A stretch of DNA of 64,000 nucleotides from NCBI GenBank assembly GCA_008508345.1, contig QNGE01000420.1, positions 70,176 to 134,175 on the forward strand, given 5' to 3'. The notes under the pieces are model-generated. The model searched no databases. It saw only the letters and a program-made list of their open reading frames with translations, and had not been told where the DNA came from. Every line of letters starts with the position of its first letter. The stretch's first letter is position 1. Below are positions 35,888 to 45,693 of the stretch, in pieces. The translations under genes and the position numbers were made by a program. Origin of the DNA: Paragonimus westermani (lineage: Eukaryota > Platyhelminthes > Trematoda > Plagiorchiida > Troglotrematidae).

Positions 35888-36605
35888 TGAGGCTTGGTTA
35901 TTGGGAAAAGTTAAGGAGATGGAGACTGCTTTTGCCTCAGGAAACACTGGCAAACTGTTTAAGCTTATCCGTGCCACTGGTCCCAGACGACCGTCTGTCA
36001 GTGAAGCTATCAGCGAGACAGATGGCACACTCATCTCTAATAAGTCCAGAAGATTGAAGCGATGGGTGGAACACTTTGAGAATCATTTTAACTGGCCTCC
36101 TTTTACTGCGTTGCCGCCACAAACTTGTAATGTAGTACCATGGTCGGTAGGTTTAGAACTACCCACTGAGCCTGAGGTGTGCAATTGCATTGCGGCTCTC
36201 AAGCGTAATAAGGCTGCTGGTCCAGATGATCTCGTGCCGGCACTTTTCAAAGAAGGGAGATAGACGTTATTAGAGGCTTTGACTTATTTGTTTCAACTTG
36301 TGTGGACGACAGAAACTATCCCCTCGAGTTGGGGTCACTCGATAATAGTTCCTATATTCAAGAAAGGTATCAGGGGCTGTTGTGAAAACCACACAGGAAT
36401 TAGTTTGACCCCAGCCATTTCTAGGGTTCTAGCATCCATTATACTTCGTCGACTCACTGCAGCTCGAGAGGTAAACATTAGAGAAGAACAGGCAGGGTTT
36501 CGCCTCGGGCGGGGATGTGTAGATCACATTTTTACTCTTCGTCAACTTTTGGAGCAGCGTCATGTGTACCGCCGGCCAACAATTGTTGTGGTGCTCACGG
36601 TGATT
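35888..36605 (+). pseudogene. LINE B linker and N-terminal half of reverse transcriptase
   Basis: The frame from 35901 reads GKLFKLIRATGPRRPSVSEA, SETDGTLISNKSRRLKRW and NKAAGPDDLVPALFKEG, then a TAG at 36261. The frame resumes at 36279 with VWTTETIPSSWGHSIIVPIF, EEQAGFRLGRGCVDHIFTLR and LLEQRHVYRRPTIVV. These match RT motifs 0 to about 3. One stop and the loss of everything downstream inactivate it. Confidence 0.85.
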
Positions 36606-39084
36606 TTTGGTAGTTCAATAAGGAACCTTCCCTCATTGCGAGGTGTGTGTACAGTTTGCGACGGATACGCACCCTGTTAATAAGTGGGAAACACCACGTA
36701 GAGCAGTTTCATTAAAAACAGTGCGCATAACTACCGTCAAGTAAACCTAGGCATGCAAACACTTTTTCCGCATTCCCACTGGCCATCTGCAGTCTGCGTG
36801 CTTATTGGTCCAAAAAAATCAACGCTACAGGCTCTTTCAAATGAACAACGCGATTTCAGTCACTGATACAGGAGTTTAAAGTTCTTGGCTCCTATATATC
36901 CACATATATACATGTGTATATGTATATATATATACAGGTGTGTAGATATCTACTGCGGGGTAGAATCGGTGCCTCCTGTGTAGTGGCCTGGAGATTTCAA
37001 TGGCCTGCATGCGGTATGATGTGTAAAATAGTTCCAAAACTCATAGTTGCATATTGTACCTAGGCTATTAAGAAAGCTGGCTTTATGTATGCTGTACGAT
37101 TGTATGTCTGCATACCATGTGACTGTTGCGCGAACCCGAAAGACACAAGTTTCACATTCTTCCGGTTTACTTGCTCATCGACGGCCGGTCTCTAACCCAT
37201 CTAGGTAGTTTGCGTGTCGGTGACGTTTATAGAGCCATCAGACACCACCTGTACATTCCATCGATTAAAGATTTGGTCTCTCTTCTCAACAGCCTTCTTT
37301 TTTTGCGTCTGATAATTGCGAGCCTGGGGAAGCGGCGACTTAGTACAACGAGCACTGAACTCAGATAATGAATATACAGAGCGGTTGTATATGGGCGGTC
37401 AATGCATTTCAGACTTTTAGCTTTGAGACTTCGGACGAAAACCTCAAATCGGTTATAAATGAGGTTATGAGAAAAAGACTACATGCAATTCAAGATACTT
37501 GCGATTATCTTAGAGTTTGCAGGAAAACGGGCGTATGAAAGTAGACTTACCATTGCTTGGCTGTTGAAGGCAATTTAGTTTCACAGAATTTTCGGCAACT
37601 GGCTCACTTGACGAAAAGAATTCGTGAACAATATAATTACAAAAACTTTTAGCATTCCACTGACTTACCTTAGCTGTACCCTCAGTAGTTTATTGAAAGG
37701 CGTTTTCTGTTTGAAAAGCGACACGACTGTGGGTGAAATTCCAACCACCGGCGCTTTGGAACATTTAACTGTGCTGCATCATTAGTTGTTAACATGTACG
37801 TGCTAAATACCCATAATTCCCAGACGTTGTGGAACGGCTTTCTAAATGACAGTGGAACTTCGCTTTCACTCCGATTTTTGAACAACTACATAGTAGAGGG
37901 ATATAAGGGAAATATTTACGTGAAAGCAACAGTTCCGGAAGTGTTCGTTGAGGACACCTGTATATTCCCGAAACTTCCACGGGAGATAAACAGTCCTGGA
38001 GTTCTGATGAACGAGCAAGTGACGGTTGCCTGCATTTAAGATGAATATAGCGTAAGAACAAACAGATCCGTTCAATGACTCCACCGTTATGGGAATTAAT
38101 AACGTTTTAATGTTGAAATTTACTGTGTAGTCCGAGTTTCTGCTTGTGATCCTCACGACTAAATCCAGAAATGAATGAAACAATGAAAGCATGAACCTTG
38201 TGAGTAAACATCGATAATCACTAGTATACAGTAATTAAGGACAATGTGCAATATATTCATGTTTACAATAGAAACGTGATTAAATTTGTTTTCTGATAAG
38301 TTGCACTTTGTTGATGCATTAAAACAAAATCTTTTCTTTATATATCACAAAAGCATCTTCAACGTTCATTCAGTAATTAATGCAGTGTTTTGAAAGAGAT
38401 ATTCAGAGTCCTCGGACTTGGTCGGTTTTTCATTCTATGTCCGGTGGGAGTCTGTTCATCTGGAAGTCAGTAATAATAAACACCAGGAACAGAGTAAACT
38501 AACCCCATAAAAATGGTTTGAGTGAATCAGACAATGTCCAACGCGTTTCTCACAGTTGCTAATAACGTCTATAGAAAGACGGCTGTTCTATTGGTGAATA
38601 ATCCTGTAGAAGAAGAACTGCTGCCTGAGAAAAATCCACAGTAAGAGCCCGTGACGCCTCCTGTCATTTCCTCTTTGACCGCCACCTTTCGATACTATGA
38701 AGTATTGATCTATTGTGTTCGCCCTAAAAGAAGGAATGTACGAAAGAGAAACGACTGTGGAGTCGTCGAAACTCAAATAGATACGAATTGTGAATTTCAA
38801 GCCGAGACTCACAGCTGGTTTGACGACCTGGCGCTGGAAACACTCAGCGACGAGTAGGTTTTCCTCAAGCCGCTCTAAACGACCTGATTGGCGTACTCAA
38901 ATATCTCTCTCATATAAACCTCGTAAAGGGCCTGAAACCTTGCCTTTTGTGTGTGAATTGATTGCGCCCAATCACACTAAAAGCTTGAATCCCATTTACA
39001 CTGCCTTATCTTGGTGACAAGAAAATGTTGAGTTAAACGACAAAGGGATTGCCAGATCCTCCCTCTGATCAACTTTCGTAGTAT
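36606..39084. other. Mostly unassigned; possible LINE B remnant at start
   Basis: At 36870 the plus strand reads EFKVLGSYIS, which fits the RT thumb motif after the catalytic box, but a TA-rich microsatellite follows at once. A plus-strand frame at 37794-38039 (81 codons) and others near 38.7 kb have no recognised domain. Confidence 0.35.
36892..36936. repeat. TA/CA dinucleotide microsatellite
   Basis: A run of TA, CA and TG steps (CCTATATATCCACATATATA and onward), partly self-complementary around ACATGT. It follows the FKVLGSYIS trace of a LINE. Confidence 0.8.
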
Positions 39085-40345
39085 TCAGTGTGTTAAACAA
39101 ACCTTGGTTCGAGATGGCATCACCAGAACCCCCACCGAGTGACGTGCGCACTTATTTTCATTTACTGGAAGACTCCGGTCTTCCGACAAGTGCTGAATCG
39201 CTTCAAGATATATTTTTAGCGCACTGGAATCATTGGCATTCTCGGTTATAAAGTGGTCGGCGTATGAAAGGGTGTCACTGGATATGTCAACTTGAAGGCG
39301 GTTGAAGTGAATAGGAAACAATGGAGAACCTTGCATTTATCATACAGTAACCCCTCCAGAAATCGAGAAAGGATACGGGAAATATGATCTGACTTTAGCT
39401 TCAAAAGTTTTGTTATCAAAAAGTAGGTAACCCAGCTAAGAACCTTGCCACAGATACAACTAGCCTCCATTTTATGTCCGAGGGTCCATATGAGGGTATG
39501 ATCAAAAGCCCTTGCGAAGCCAAATGAGGCACTTGTTTTCGGCACCCATCGGGTTATATGTGAAGGTAAGCGTATTTGTTCTGCGTGGCCAGTTAGGGAA
39601 GACTCCAAACTGAGCAGACTAAAAGACAAACCTTGATCAGAAGTGAGTGAGGATGACATGCTTTAACGAGCGCCCCACTATCTTGCACGAAATGGTAGTA
39701 AGGCTGACTGACCAGTAGTTAGCAGGGGAGTGCCGGTCTCCCACGTTGAAGATAGGTGCGACCGTTGCCCCTTTCCATGCGCTAAGAAAAACACCAATCC
39801 AGAGTGTCTGTGCAGATAGCTCGAAGGAATTCTGTCGGACTAGCAGCTACTTCTTTGAGAATTCCGGAATGGATCATGCCAGGACCCACTGCACTGTGTT
39901 AATTAGCACTGTATAAAAACATCGCAAACTGAGCGGCAAAGAGTACTCGCAAAAAGTTCTGTAGTGATGGGACATGACGTCAGTCTGACGGAGCAGCGTC
40001 GTAGACTACCATAAAGTACATCCCACGTAAGAGCCAAAAGCAGAAAGTCCGATGAAGTCTTCATTTCAGGTAGTCAAAATAAAAGAGCCGACGGTTTATT
40101 CTTTTTCGTAGTCGCGTATTTCTTATTAGGAAGATTTGTTCTTGTGAGCTATCAGGAGGCCCTTCACTTGTTCAGGGCTGAGATGTTGACGGGCTTCCCT
40201 TCTGCATATCTTTTGAAAAGTTTGAAACGTACACAGATCATTCGAAATTCCCGTGGGCTTACGCTTCGTAAGTAAGTGGAAACGGTAACCCTGAAGACGA
40301 TTTAACCTGCGTGGAAAGGGTATCTGGAACGTGAAATGACAGATG
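39085..40345 (-). mobile_element. CR1/jockey-like LINE fragment (reverse transcriptase)
   Basis: Minus-strand order: a linker-like charged stretch (RFHLLTKRKPTGIS, CRREARQHLSPEQVKGLL; 40330-40130), GPGMIHSGILKEVA (about 39885), WKGATVAPIFNVGDRHSPAN (about 39770), CKIVGRSLKHVIL (about 39690), GFARAFDHTLI (about 39520), VLSWVTYFL, then in another frame QGSPLFPIHF and the catalytic box YADH (39253-39264; second aspartate lost) with NENKC (about 39160). This is the jockey/CR1 layout, distinct from the RTE copies. Both ends are missing and the upper end abuts the Gypsy LTR at 40360. Confidence 0.75.
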
Positions 40346-40359
40346 TGGTGCGGCAGTAA

Positions 40360-40760
40360 TGTAGTGAACCTGAACACTGTCAGGTTACTTGAGCATGAAC
40401 GCGGAACCAAAATGTGGTAAAAACCAAAATGAAATGACTCACAGTGGTTCGTGAAGGTGTGCTAGTTTGGAAATCCCACTACACGGAATGAAATATCCGT
40501 AGGAAACGATCCGTAAGATATTTCCGCTGAAAACGGATGGTTGGTTCCGTTAGTATTCAACCCTCCCGAAACCTGTACACGAGCGACACAGAACGCAGAG
40601 AAGACACACAGCTCACGACCTAGGAAGTAGATTTTTTTATTGATTATCGAATCAATCGATTAACTTGATTTACACATGGACTGTACAAGTGAGTTAGATA
40701 AAGGCGAGAAGGGCGAACAATAAAAATTATAACGTACAAAATGCTGCACAGAACGCTACA
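40360..40760 (-). repeat. Gypsy 3' LTR
   Basis: Pairs base for base with 44704-45104 at a constant offset of 4,344. Positions 40384-40746 appear identical to the partner, while the outer 24 and 14 bases differ at about nine positions. A quasi-palindromic AT-rich stretch (TTGATTATCGAATCAA) lies near 40650. Confidence 0.93.
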
Positions 40761-40772
40761 GAACTCCACCCT
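40761..40772 (-). other. Gypsy polypurine tract (putative)
   Basis: Next to the 3' LTR the minus strand reads AGGGTGGAGTTC, purine-rich for nine bases. This is the expected position of the plus-strand primer for reverse transcription. Confidence 0.45.
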
Positions 40773-41559
40773 AGAACATTGACTGGAGTATGAGACGCTC
40801 GAAAAGAAAATGAATGGTATTAGTTTGTTGTGCTAGATCCTGAATTCGTACGCCCAGAGTTTCCCTAACCTTATGCTACCGTGAATCGGAAGACTCAGGG
40901 AGAAAACGATGAATCTGCAAACAAACTTTATTTATTGATTTACTCACCGTTCACAACAGACTTCAACGTAACAATTATGGGGTTCTTGGGAGATGGATGT
41001 TAGAGCACCTTGAGCACAACCGCACAGCAGACGCCAGAGTGGAAGAGTGCGTCGACGGAAAATTCCAGTCGACCTTCAGAATTCAAACAAGCATTAGACT
41101 GGTTGAGAGGCGTTCCTAACGGTAATTGCTCAACATTGTTATCCTAGTAAATGTAACCTACAGGAGTAGAGACAGTGCGAATTCATTGCAGAGCTGAGAA
41201 CGTAACTGCGATACTTATGCCGGCCCACTAACTTTGATGCTAGTGATTTGTAGTAAGTTTACATATACAAGGTAATGTGAACAGGCGCGGTGGTACTGGC
41301 AAGGCAAATCTCACGCCGCGGGGAGTTTAAAATTTTGGGGACGTCGAAGGTGATCTCAATACAAGTTTGCGTAATCTGCAAAACGAACGGGAAGTTTGCG
41401 CGCTCGCCCGTAACGTGTTTGTGGTGGAGGGGGATGAAATAGCTGTACATCATCGGCGGGTGTAACGGATTCTGAAACTGTTTGTGAAGTTTGCGTAGTT
41501 GGTTTGTTCAAAATCTTCGATGGGGCGGAGGGGTATCCATGGCCGGTTGAGAAGGCATG

Positions 41560-42540
41560 TCAGAAGTATCTACATAGGCCACTTTCAGACGGTCGACGCT
41601 TACTGATGATGAAATGCTTGTCTTTGCGTTTGAGAACTCTAAACGGACCATCATAAGGTGGCTGAAGAAACTTCTTTTGTGTGTCGATTCTGATAAACAC
41701 AAATGGGCCAGTATGCAGATCTTCATGCATTTGGGTCTGCCTCAGGGTGTTTCTTGTCCGGGTGGACTTCAACTTACGCATGGACAGTTTCAGACGTGTA
41801 GCGTAAGATGCTGGGTCTATTTCGCCAGTGGTTCTAGAGTCCTTAAACATTTTGCCCGGCAGGCGTAAGGTGGTGCCGTAGACAAGTTAAGCAGGCGTGC
41901 AGCCGGTGTCTTCCTTGATAGTGTTGCGGATGCCAAGCAAAATGAGCGGTAAGTTTTCCGACCAGTTTGGGCCAGACGTTGTAGCAAGGGTGGCGGCTTT
42001 GAGTTGACGATGGAATCGTCCCACTAAGCCATTTGACGCCGGGTGGTAGGCAGTTGTTCGAAAGTGTTCACAGCCGAGTACGTGCTGCAGATCATGAAAC
42101 AGCGTGGATGTGAACTGAGAACTGCGATCAGTAGTGACAGAAGCAGGTACGCCGAACGAGGATACCCGGGTTTCCAAAAATGTCCGTGCGATATTCTCGG
42201 CTGAGATATCGCGTATGGGCGTTGGTTGTGGCCAGCGTGTGAAACGATCGATGCAAGTCAACAAATGAGTAAAGCCGTTCGATGGTGGAAGTGGGCCTAC
42301 TATGTCAACGTGAACGTGTTTGAAACGGGCATCGGGTACACTGAAAGTGCCAGATGTGGTGATGGTGTTCCGGTGTACCTTACTTCGTTGACAAGACAGA
42401 CAATGTTTGGTCCAAACGCGTAGGTTCTTGCGCATGTTCGGTCAGATGAAACGGTCAGTAATAAGTTTGACTGTAGAACGGACACTGGGGTGAGAGATAG
42501 AGTGAAAATGATCGAAAAGTTTTCGCCAGTAGCTGGAGGG
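41560..42540 (-). pseudogene. Gypsy integrase and C-terminal tail
   Basis: Minus-strand pol frame. Zinc-binding region with HFHSISHPS (about 42525) and CLSC (42402-42391); catalytic core with VDIVGPL (Asp at 42304-42306), TTDRSSQF (Asp at 42127-42129; usual Gly now Ser) and NGLVGRFHRQLKAA, where the third catalytic acid is Gly (42019-42021) at the correct 35-residue spacing. A stop (41887-41889) follows CTPA, then the frame continues with LVYGTTLRLPGKMF, FVFIRIDTQK and DGPFRVLKRKDKHF, the usual integrase tail. Integrase would insert the cDNA into the host genome; the lost Glu and the stop inactivate it. Confidence 0.92.
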
Positions 42541-42609
42541 GACGTAGGATCGATGTTTACCGGTCGAGATTTCACAGTAAATTTTAGATTCGCAGTGCAG
42601 GAGGGGCAG

Positions 42610-43764
42610 TTAAATGAATTTCAGGGATGGATGAGGAAACAGGTGATTAAATTCTGCATCGTTTTGATAGGCCGCCGCCATGGCCTCTAGGTGAATAAAA
42701 GATGCCGATTGGTGATGGACATACATACGAGATAGAGCATCTGCGACTAGGTTGCTTGGACCATCGATGTAAGGGATGTCCGTCGTGAACTGAGAGAGAA
42801 AGTCTGAGTGGCGGGTCTCTCTCGGGGAGTACCTGTCTGGTGCAGTGCTAAAGGCGTGCGTTAACGGTTTGTGATCAGTAAGGATGGTAAACTGGCGTCA
42901 TTCTAACACGTGTCGAAAATGTTTAACGGCGAGGTAGATGGCCAACAGTTCTTTGCCGAAGGTGCTGTACCTCGTTTGGGCAGGCTGTAGCTTCCGGGGG
43001 AAAAATAATAGTGGTCGGACTTCATTGTCAATGATTTGCTGTGAAAGGGCGCCGACGGCGGACTGAGATGCGTCGGTCTTTAAAACTAAGTGCGCACGTT
43101 CGTCAGTACTGAGATAGCCCAGAGATGTGGCGCTTGCCAGGGCCTGCTTGACGGAAGTGAAATCACTGGTGGCCTCTGGGGTAAGGACGAACATTTTGGG
43201 GTTATTTTGCGGCAAATCAGTCAGGGGTTTCAACGCGTCAAAGCAATTGGGGACGATGTGATGTGAAACATCATGTTTTTGTGTCGTGATACTAAGGGTA
43301 GGTTGATAGATTCCTGGAAACTGTTTCAGCAGATCTGTATACTGGTTGGTATCCGGTAAAGCCATTCGAAGTACGATCGAGTTGATGGTGTTGGCTTTAC
43401 CTTGAACACACAAAGTGGTGGTGCTGTTAACGAGTTTTCGGCGGCTGAGATCAACAGCCAAACCGTACCTGGTGAGAAAACCGATACCGATAATGGGGTG
43501 TTGAACGTCGGCGATGATGAAAACCCAAGGAAAACTTCGGCTCGGTCCAAGATCGACCGTCAAGTGATGTTGACCGTAGGTCACGATTTTGGAATTGTTG
43601 GCCGCCTGTAGGATGTACTCAGTGGGTTTGAGATCGCGTTTAATTTTGCCTGGGGGTATAACGCCGACCTCTGCACCGGTGTCAATAAGGAAACGAAGTC
43701 CGGTGGAATTATCTTGGACATAAAACAGGCGACTCTTGGGTTGGCCAGCGGCAGTTGTCGCCAT
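42610..43764 (-). pseudogene. Gypsy pol: protease joined to RNase H, RT deleted
   Basis: The frame from 43764 holds the aspartic protease (FLIDTGAEVGVIPP, DTGA at 43672-43683; HPIIGIGFL near 43490) and runs to HDVSHHIVP, the segment just before RT. At about 43245 it switches without a frame change to LKPLTDLPQNNPKMF, which lies after the RT core, and then to the RNase H region (LKTDASQSAVGA, RYSTFGKELLAIYLAVKHF). More than 200 residues of RT, with the catalytic aspartates, are missing. A TGA (42898-42900) interrupts RNase H before QFTILTDHKPL, and a TAA lies at 42610-42612. Confidence 0.92.
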
Positions 43765-43826
43765 TACTGGCTGGCCGGGTCGTTTCCCTGGTTGGTGTTG
43801 TCCTTACTGCGCGGACTGCTATATGC

Positions 43827-43880
43827 ACATGGGTGTGTGCAGTTGCGAGCATTGTCACCGGAACGTCTGTGGTAGTGACA
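43827..43880 (-). other. Gypsy Gag CHCC zinc knuckle
   Basis: The minus strand encodes CHYHRRSGDNARNCTHPC: Cys, His after two residues, Cys after nine, Cys after three. The box follows a TAA (43882-43884) in the same frame, so it can no longer be joined to the upstream gag. It is the family marker for CsRn1-type elements and would bind element RNA. Confidence 0.8.
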
Positions 43881-43883
43881 GAT

Positions 43884-44602
43884 TTAAGAGGTTTGCGGCT
43901 TTATTATGCGAGGTCGCGAGCAAGAACGGGGTCGAGTGCGCGAAAATTTGCGGCCCTTCATGAGGCGTCCAGCTAAGTTATTCACAGTGAGTGTTAGCTG
44001 AGACACCTGCCGTTGGAGATTATCAAGCGTTTCTTGTTGTGTTTCGGCATAAGGAGAAGGGTCTTGCACATTGTTGATGGAACGCTTAATAAACACTCGT
44101 GGACCTTGTCCGCCGTCTCTGCTAACTTCTCTAATGGGGTGTCGGGGTCTTGTACTGACAAAATGATCGAGATGTTGAGCGGGAGCCATTTGGTCCACAG
44201 TTGCCTGAGGATGGGATCACCTATACTGTTATCGCCTACCAGGGATCTCACGTGGCGGAGCATGTGAGAGGGGGTGCGATCACCCAACTCGACACCGGAG
44301 AGTAATTGTTGGGGCTTGACCTCATCTGATGCCGTAGTACGCTTTAAAACAGCAGCTTTGAGTTTATCGTATGGGGATTCATTTGGCATAGGGTCAAGTA
44401 TATCGATTACTTCGGACACAATATCTGTAGGCAACTGCGCAGCCACATAAGAGAACATAGTGGACTGTGAAGTAATTTTACGAAATCGAAAAAATGCTTC
44501 CGCCTGAGTGAACCAAACGCGAGGATCTGTAATACCAAATGCAGGTAATTTAAGGTTGATAGCGTTCTCGGAAAATAAACTAGTGTCGAAATCAGAAATC
44601 AA
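43884..44602 (-). pseudogene. Gypsy gag capsid region
   Basis: The frame from 44602 gives LKLPAFGITDPRVWFTQAEA, FRKITSQSTMFSYVAAQLP, LLSGVELGDRTPSHMLRHVR, LRQLWTKWLP and LEKLAETADKV, the capsid of the mag/CsRn1 lineage. Between about 44070 and 44020 the true frame shifts to the one of 43884-44198 (ETQQETLDNLQRQVSQLTL, coiled coil, then an Arg/Ser-rich stretch). The start codon 44602 lies about 100 bp inside the 5' LTR edge. Confidence 0.88.
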
Positions 44603-44679
44603 CGCAAAATATTGGGAGTTCTGAGCTTACAGATAACGGAACCAAAAACAACGTATATGTTCGAAGAAAATTATTTAAA

Positions 44680-44698
44680 CAGGAATTCGGGCACACCA
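44680..44698 (-). other. Gypsy primer-binding site (putative)
   Basis: Five bases inside the 5' LTR the minus strand reads TGGTGTGCCCGAATTCCTG, beginning with TGG as needed to pair with a tRNA CCA end. CsRn1 relatives are reported to use tRNA-Trp; I could not verify the tRNA here. Confidence 0.45.
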
Positions 44699-44703
44699 AT
44701 TTA

Positions 44704-45104
44704 TGCAGTTGACCTAAACATTGTCAAGTTACTTGAGCATGAACGCGGAACCAAAATGTGGTAAAAACCAAAATGAAATGACTCACAGTGGTTCGTGAAG
44801 GTGTGCTAGTTTGGAAATCCCACTACACGGAATGAAATATCCGTAGGAAACGATCCGTAAGATATTTCCGCTGAAAACGGATGGTTGGTTCCGTTAGTAT
44901 TCAACCCTCCCGAAACCTGTACACGAGCGACACAGAACGCAGAGAAGACACACAGCTCACGACCTAGGAAGTAGATTTTTTTATTGATTATCGAATCAAT
45001 CGATTAACTTGATTTACACATGGACTGTACAAGTGAGTTAGATAAAGGCGAGAAGGGCGAACAATAAAAATTATAACGTACAAAATGCTGTAGAGAACGC
45101 TATA
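44704..45104 (-). repeat. Gypsy 5' LTR
   Basis: Partner of 40360-40760. Plus-strand ends are TGCAG and CTATA, each one change from the TGTAG...CTACA of the other copy. Confidence 0.93.
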
Positions 45105-45693
45105 TTTGCACTTTGATACGCATGACAGCTCTGGTCCCCGGACGTACACTCAGTAAGACTTGATCACGAAGAGCTTCTCAGGCAGTTCGAATCAGTCCGA
45201 TTGGAATTTCAAACTGTTTAGTATATTGCTGGTTTTTTTAACTGATATAGGATAATGTCAAAATGAGCAGAGAGTGGTTACTCTGTCCAATCGGTGGCCT
45301 GATGATCACTGCCTTTATTGACGCAAGAGTTACTTATTACCAAAAGATAATGACGCCAATAAAAAACATGCATGTATAACACGTAATCAACGGTGTGGCA
45401 TATAAAAACGAATAATGAGCTAGATAACCAAGTGTTTGAACTTATCAAAATCCTGCTAGTTCTGTACACATGATTGTTGCAGATCACTGCTTGAATATGC
45501 GGAGACTTGTGGGGGAGTTTCAGAGAGCAGGGTTGATGTCAGTATAATCCTTGACTCGTAATTCCTTTGCTGTGTGAGGCAGTACGAGCCTCGGAGCCAA
45601 AATCCTTTCGGTGCCACTGTGTACCATTTAGTTCATGTCCTCCAGTACAGGCACGACGCTGTTGTGTTCCGTGTCTCAAACCTCCACTTGTTT
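45105..45693. other. No supported gene
   Basis: Short frames only. The CR1-like fragment interrupted at 40345 does not visibly resume on this side of the Gypsy element. Confidence 0.4.

Larger units (their letters stand above)
34682..36605 (+). mobile_element. RTE-clade LINE, 3'-deleted copy with assembly gap (LINE B)
   Basis: Plus-strand relative of LINE A. It has the 5' region (34682-35260), the endonuclease start (INVGAFNVRTLKQIGQLAAL at 35281), an unresolved run of N (35365-35887), the linker (35901-36263) and the first half of the RT. The RT reads up to RRPTIVVVL near 36597 and then stops matching; catalytic box, thumb and 3' end are absent. It is better preserved than copy A where they overlap. 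Loss of the 3' end is not what target-primed insertion produces, so a later deletion is likely. Confidence 0.88.
40360..45104 (-). mobile_element. Ty3/Gypsy LTR retrotransposon, CsRn1-like, RT-deleted
   Basis: A 4,745-bp element on the minus strand with 401-bp LTRs (44704-45104 and 40360-40760; consensus ends TGTAG and CTACA), primer-binding site, gag with a C-x2-H-x9-C-x3-C box, protease, RNase H remainder, integrase and C-terminal tail. The CHCC Gag box is the feature described for the CsRn1 family of flatworms and other invertebrates. Pol is one frame across 3.2 kb except for three stops and a large in-frame loss of the RT. No target-site duplication is visible (AGTAA before, TTTGC after). 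Confidence 0.95.

Noticed and set aside
43402..43976. Plus-strand frames over the Gypsy pol
   Set aside because: They are shadows of the minus-strand protease and gag frames.
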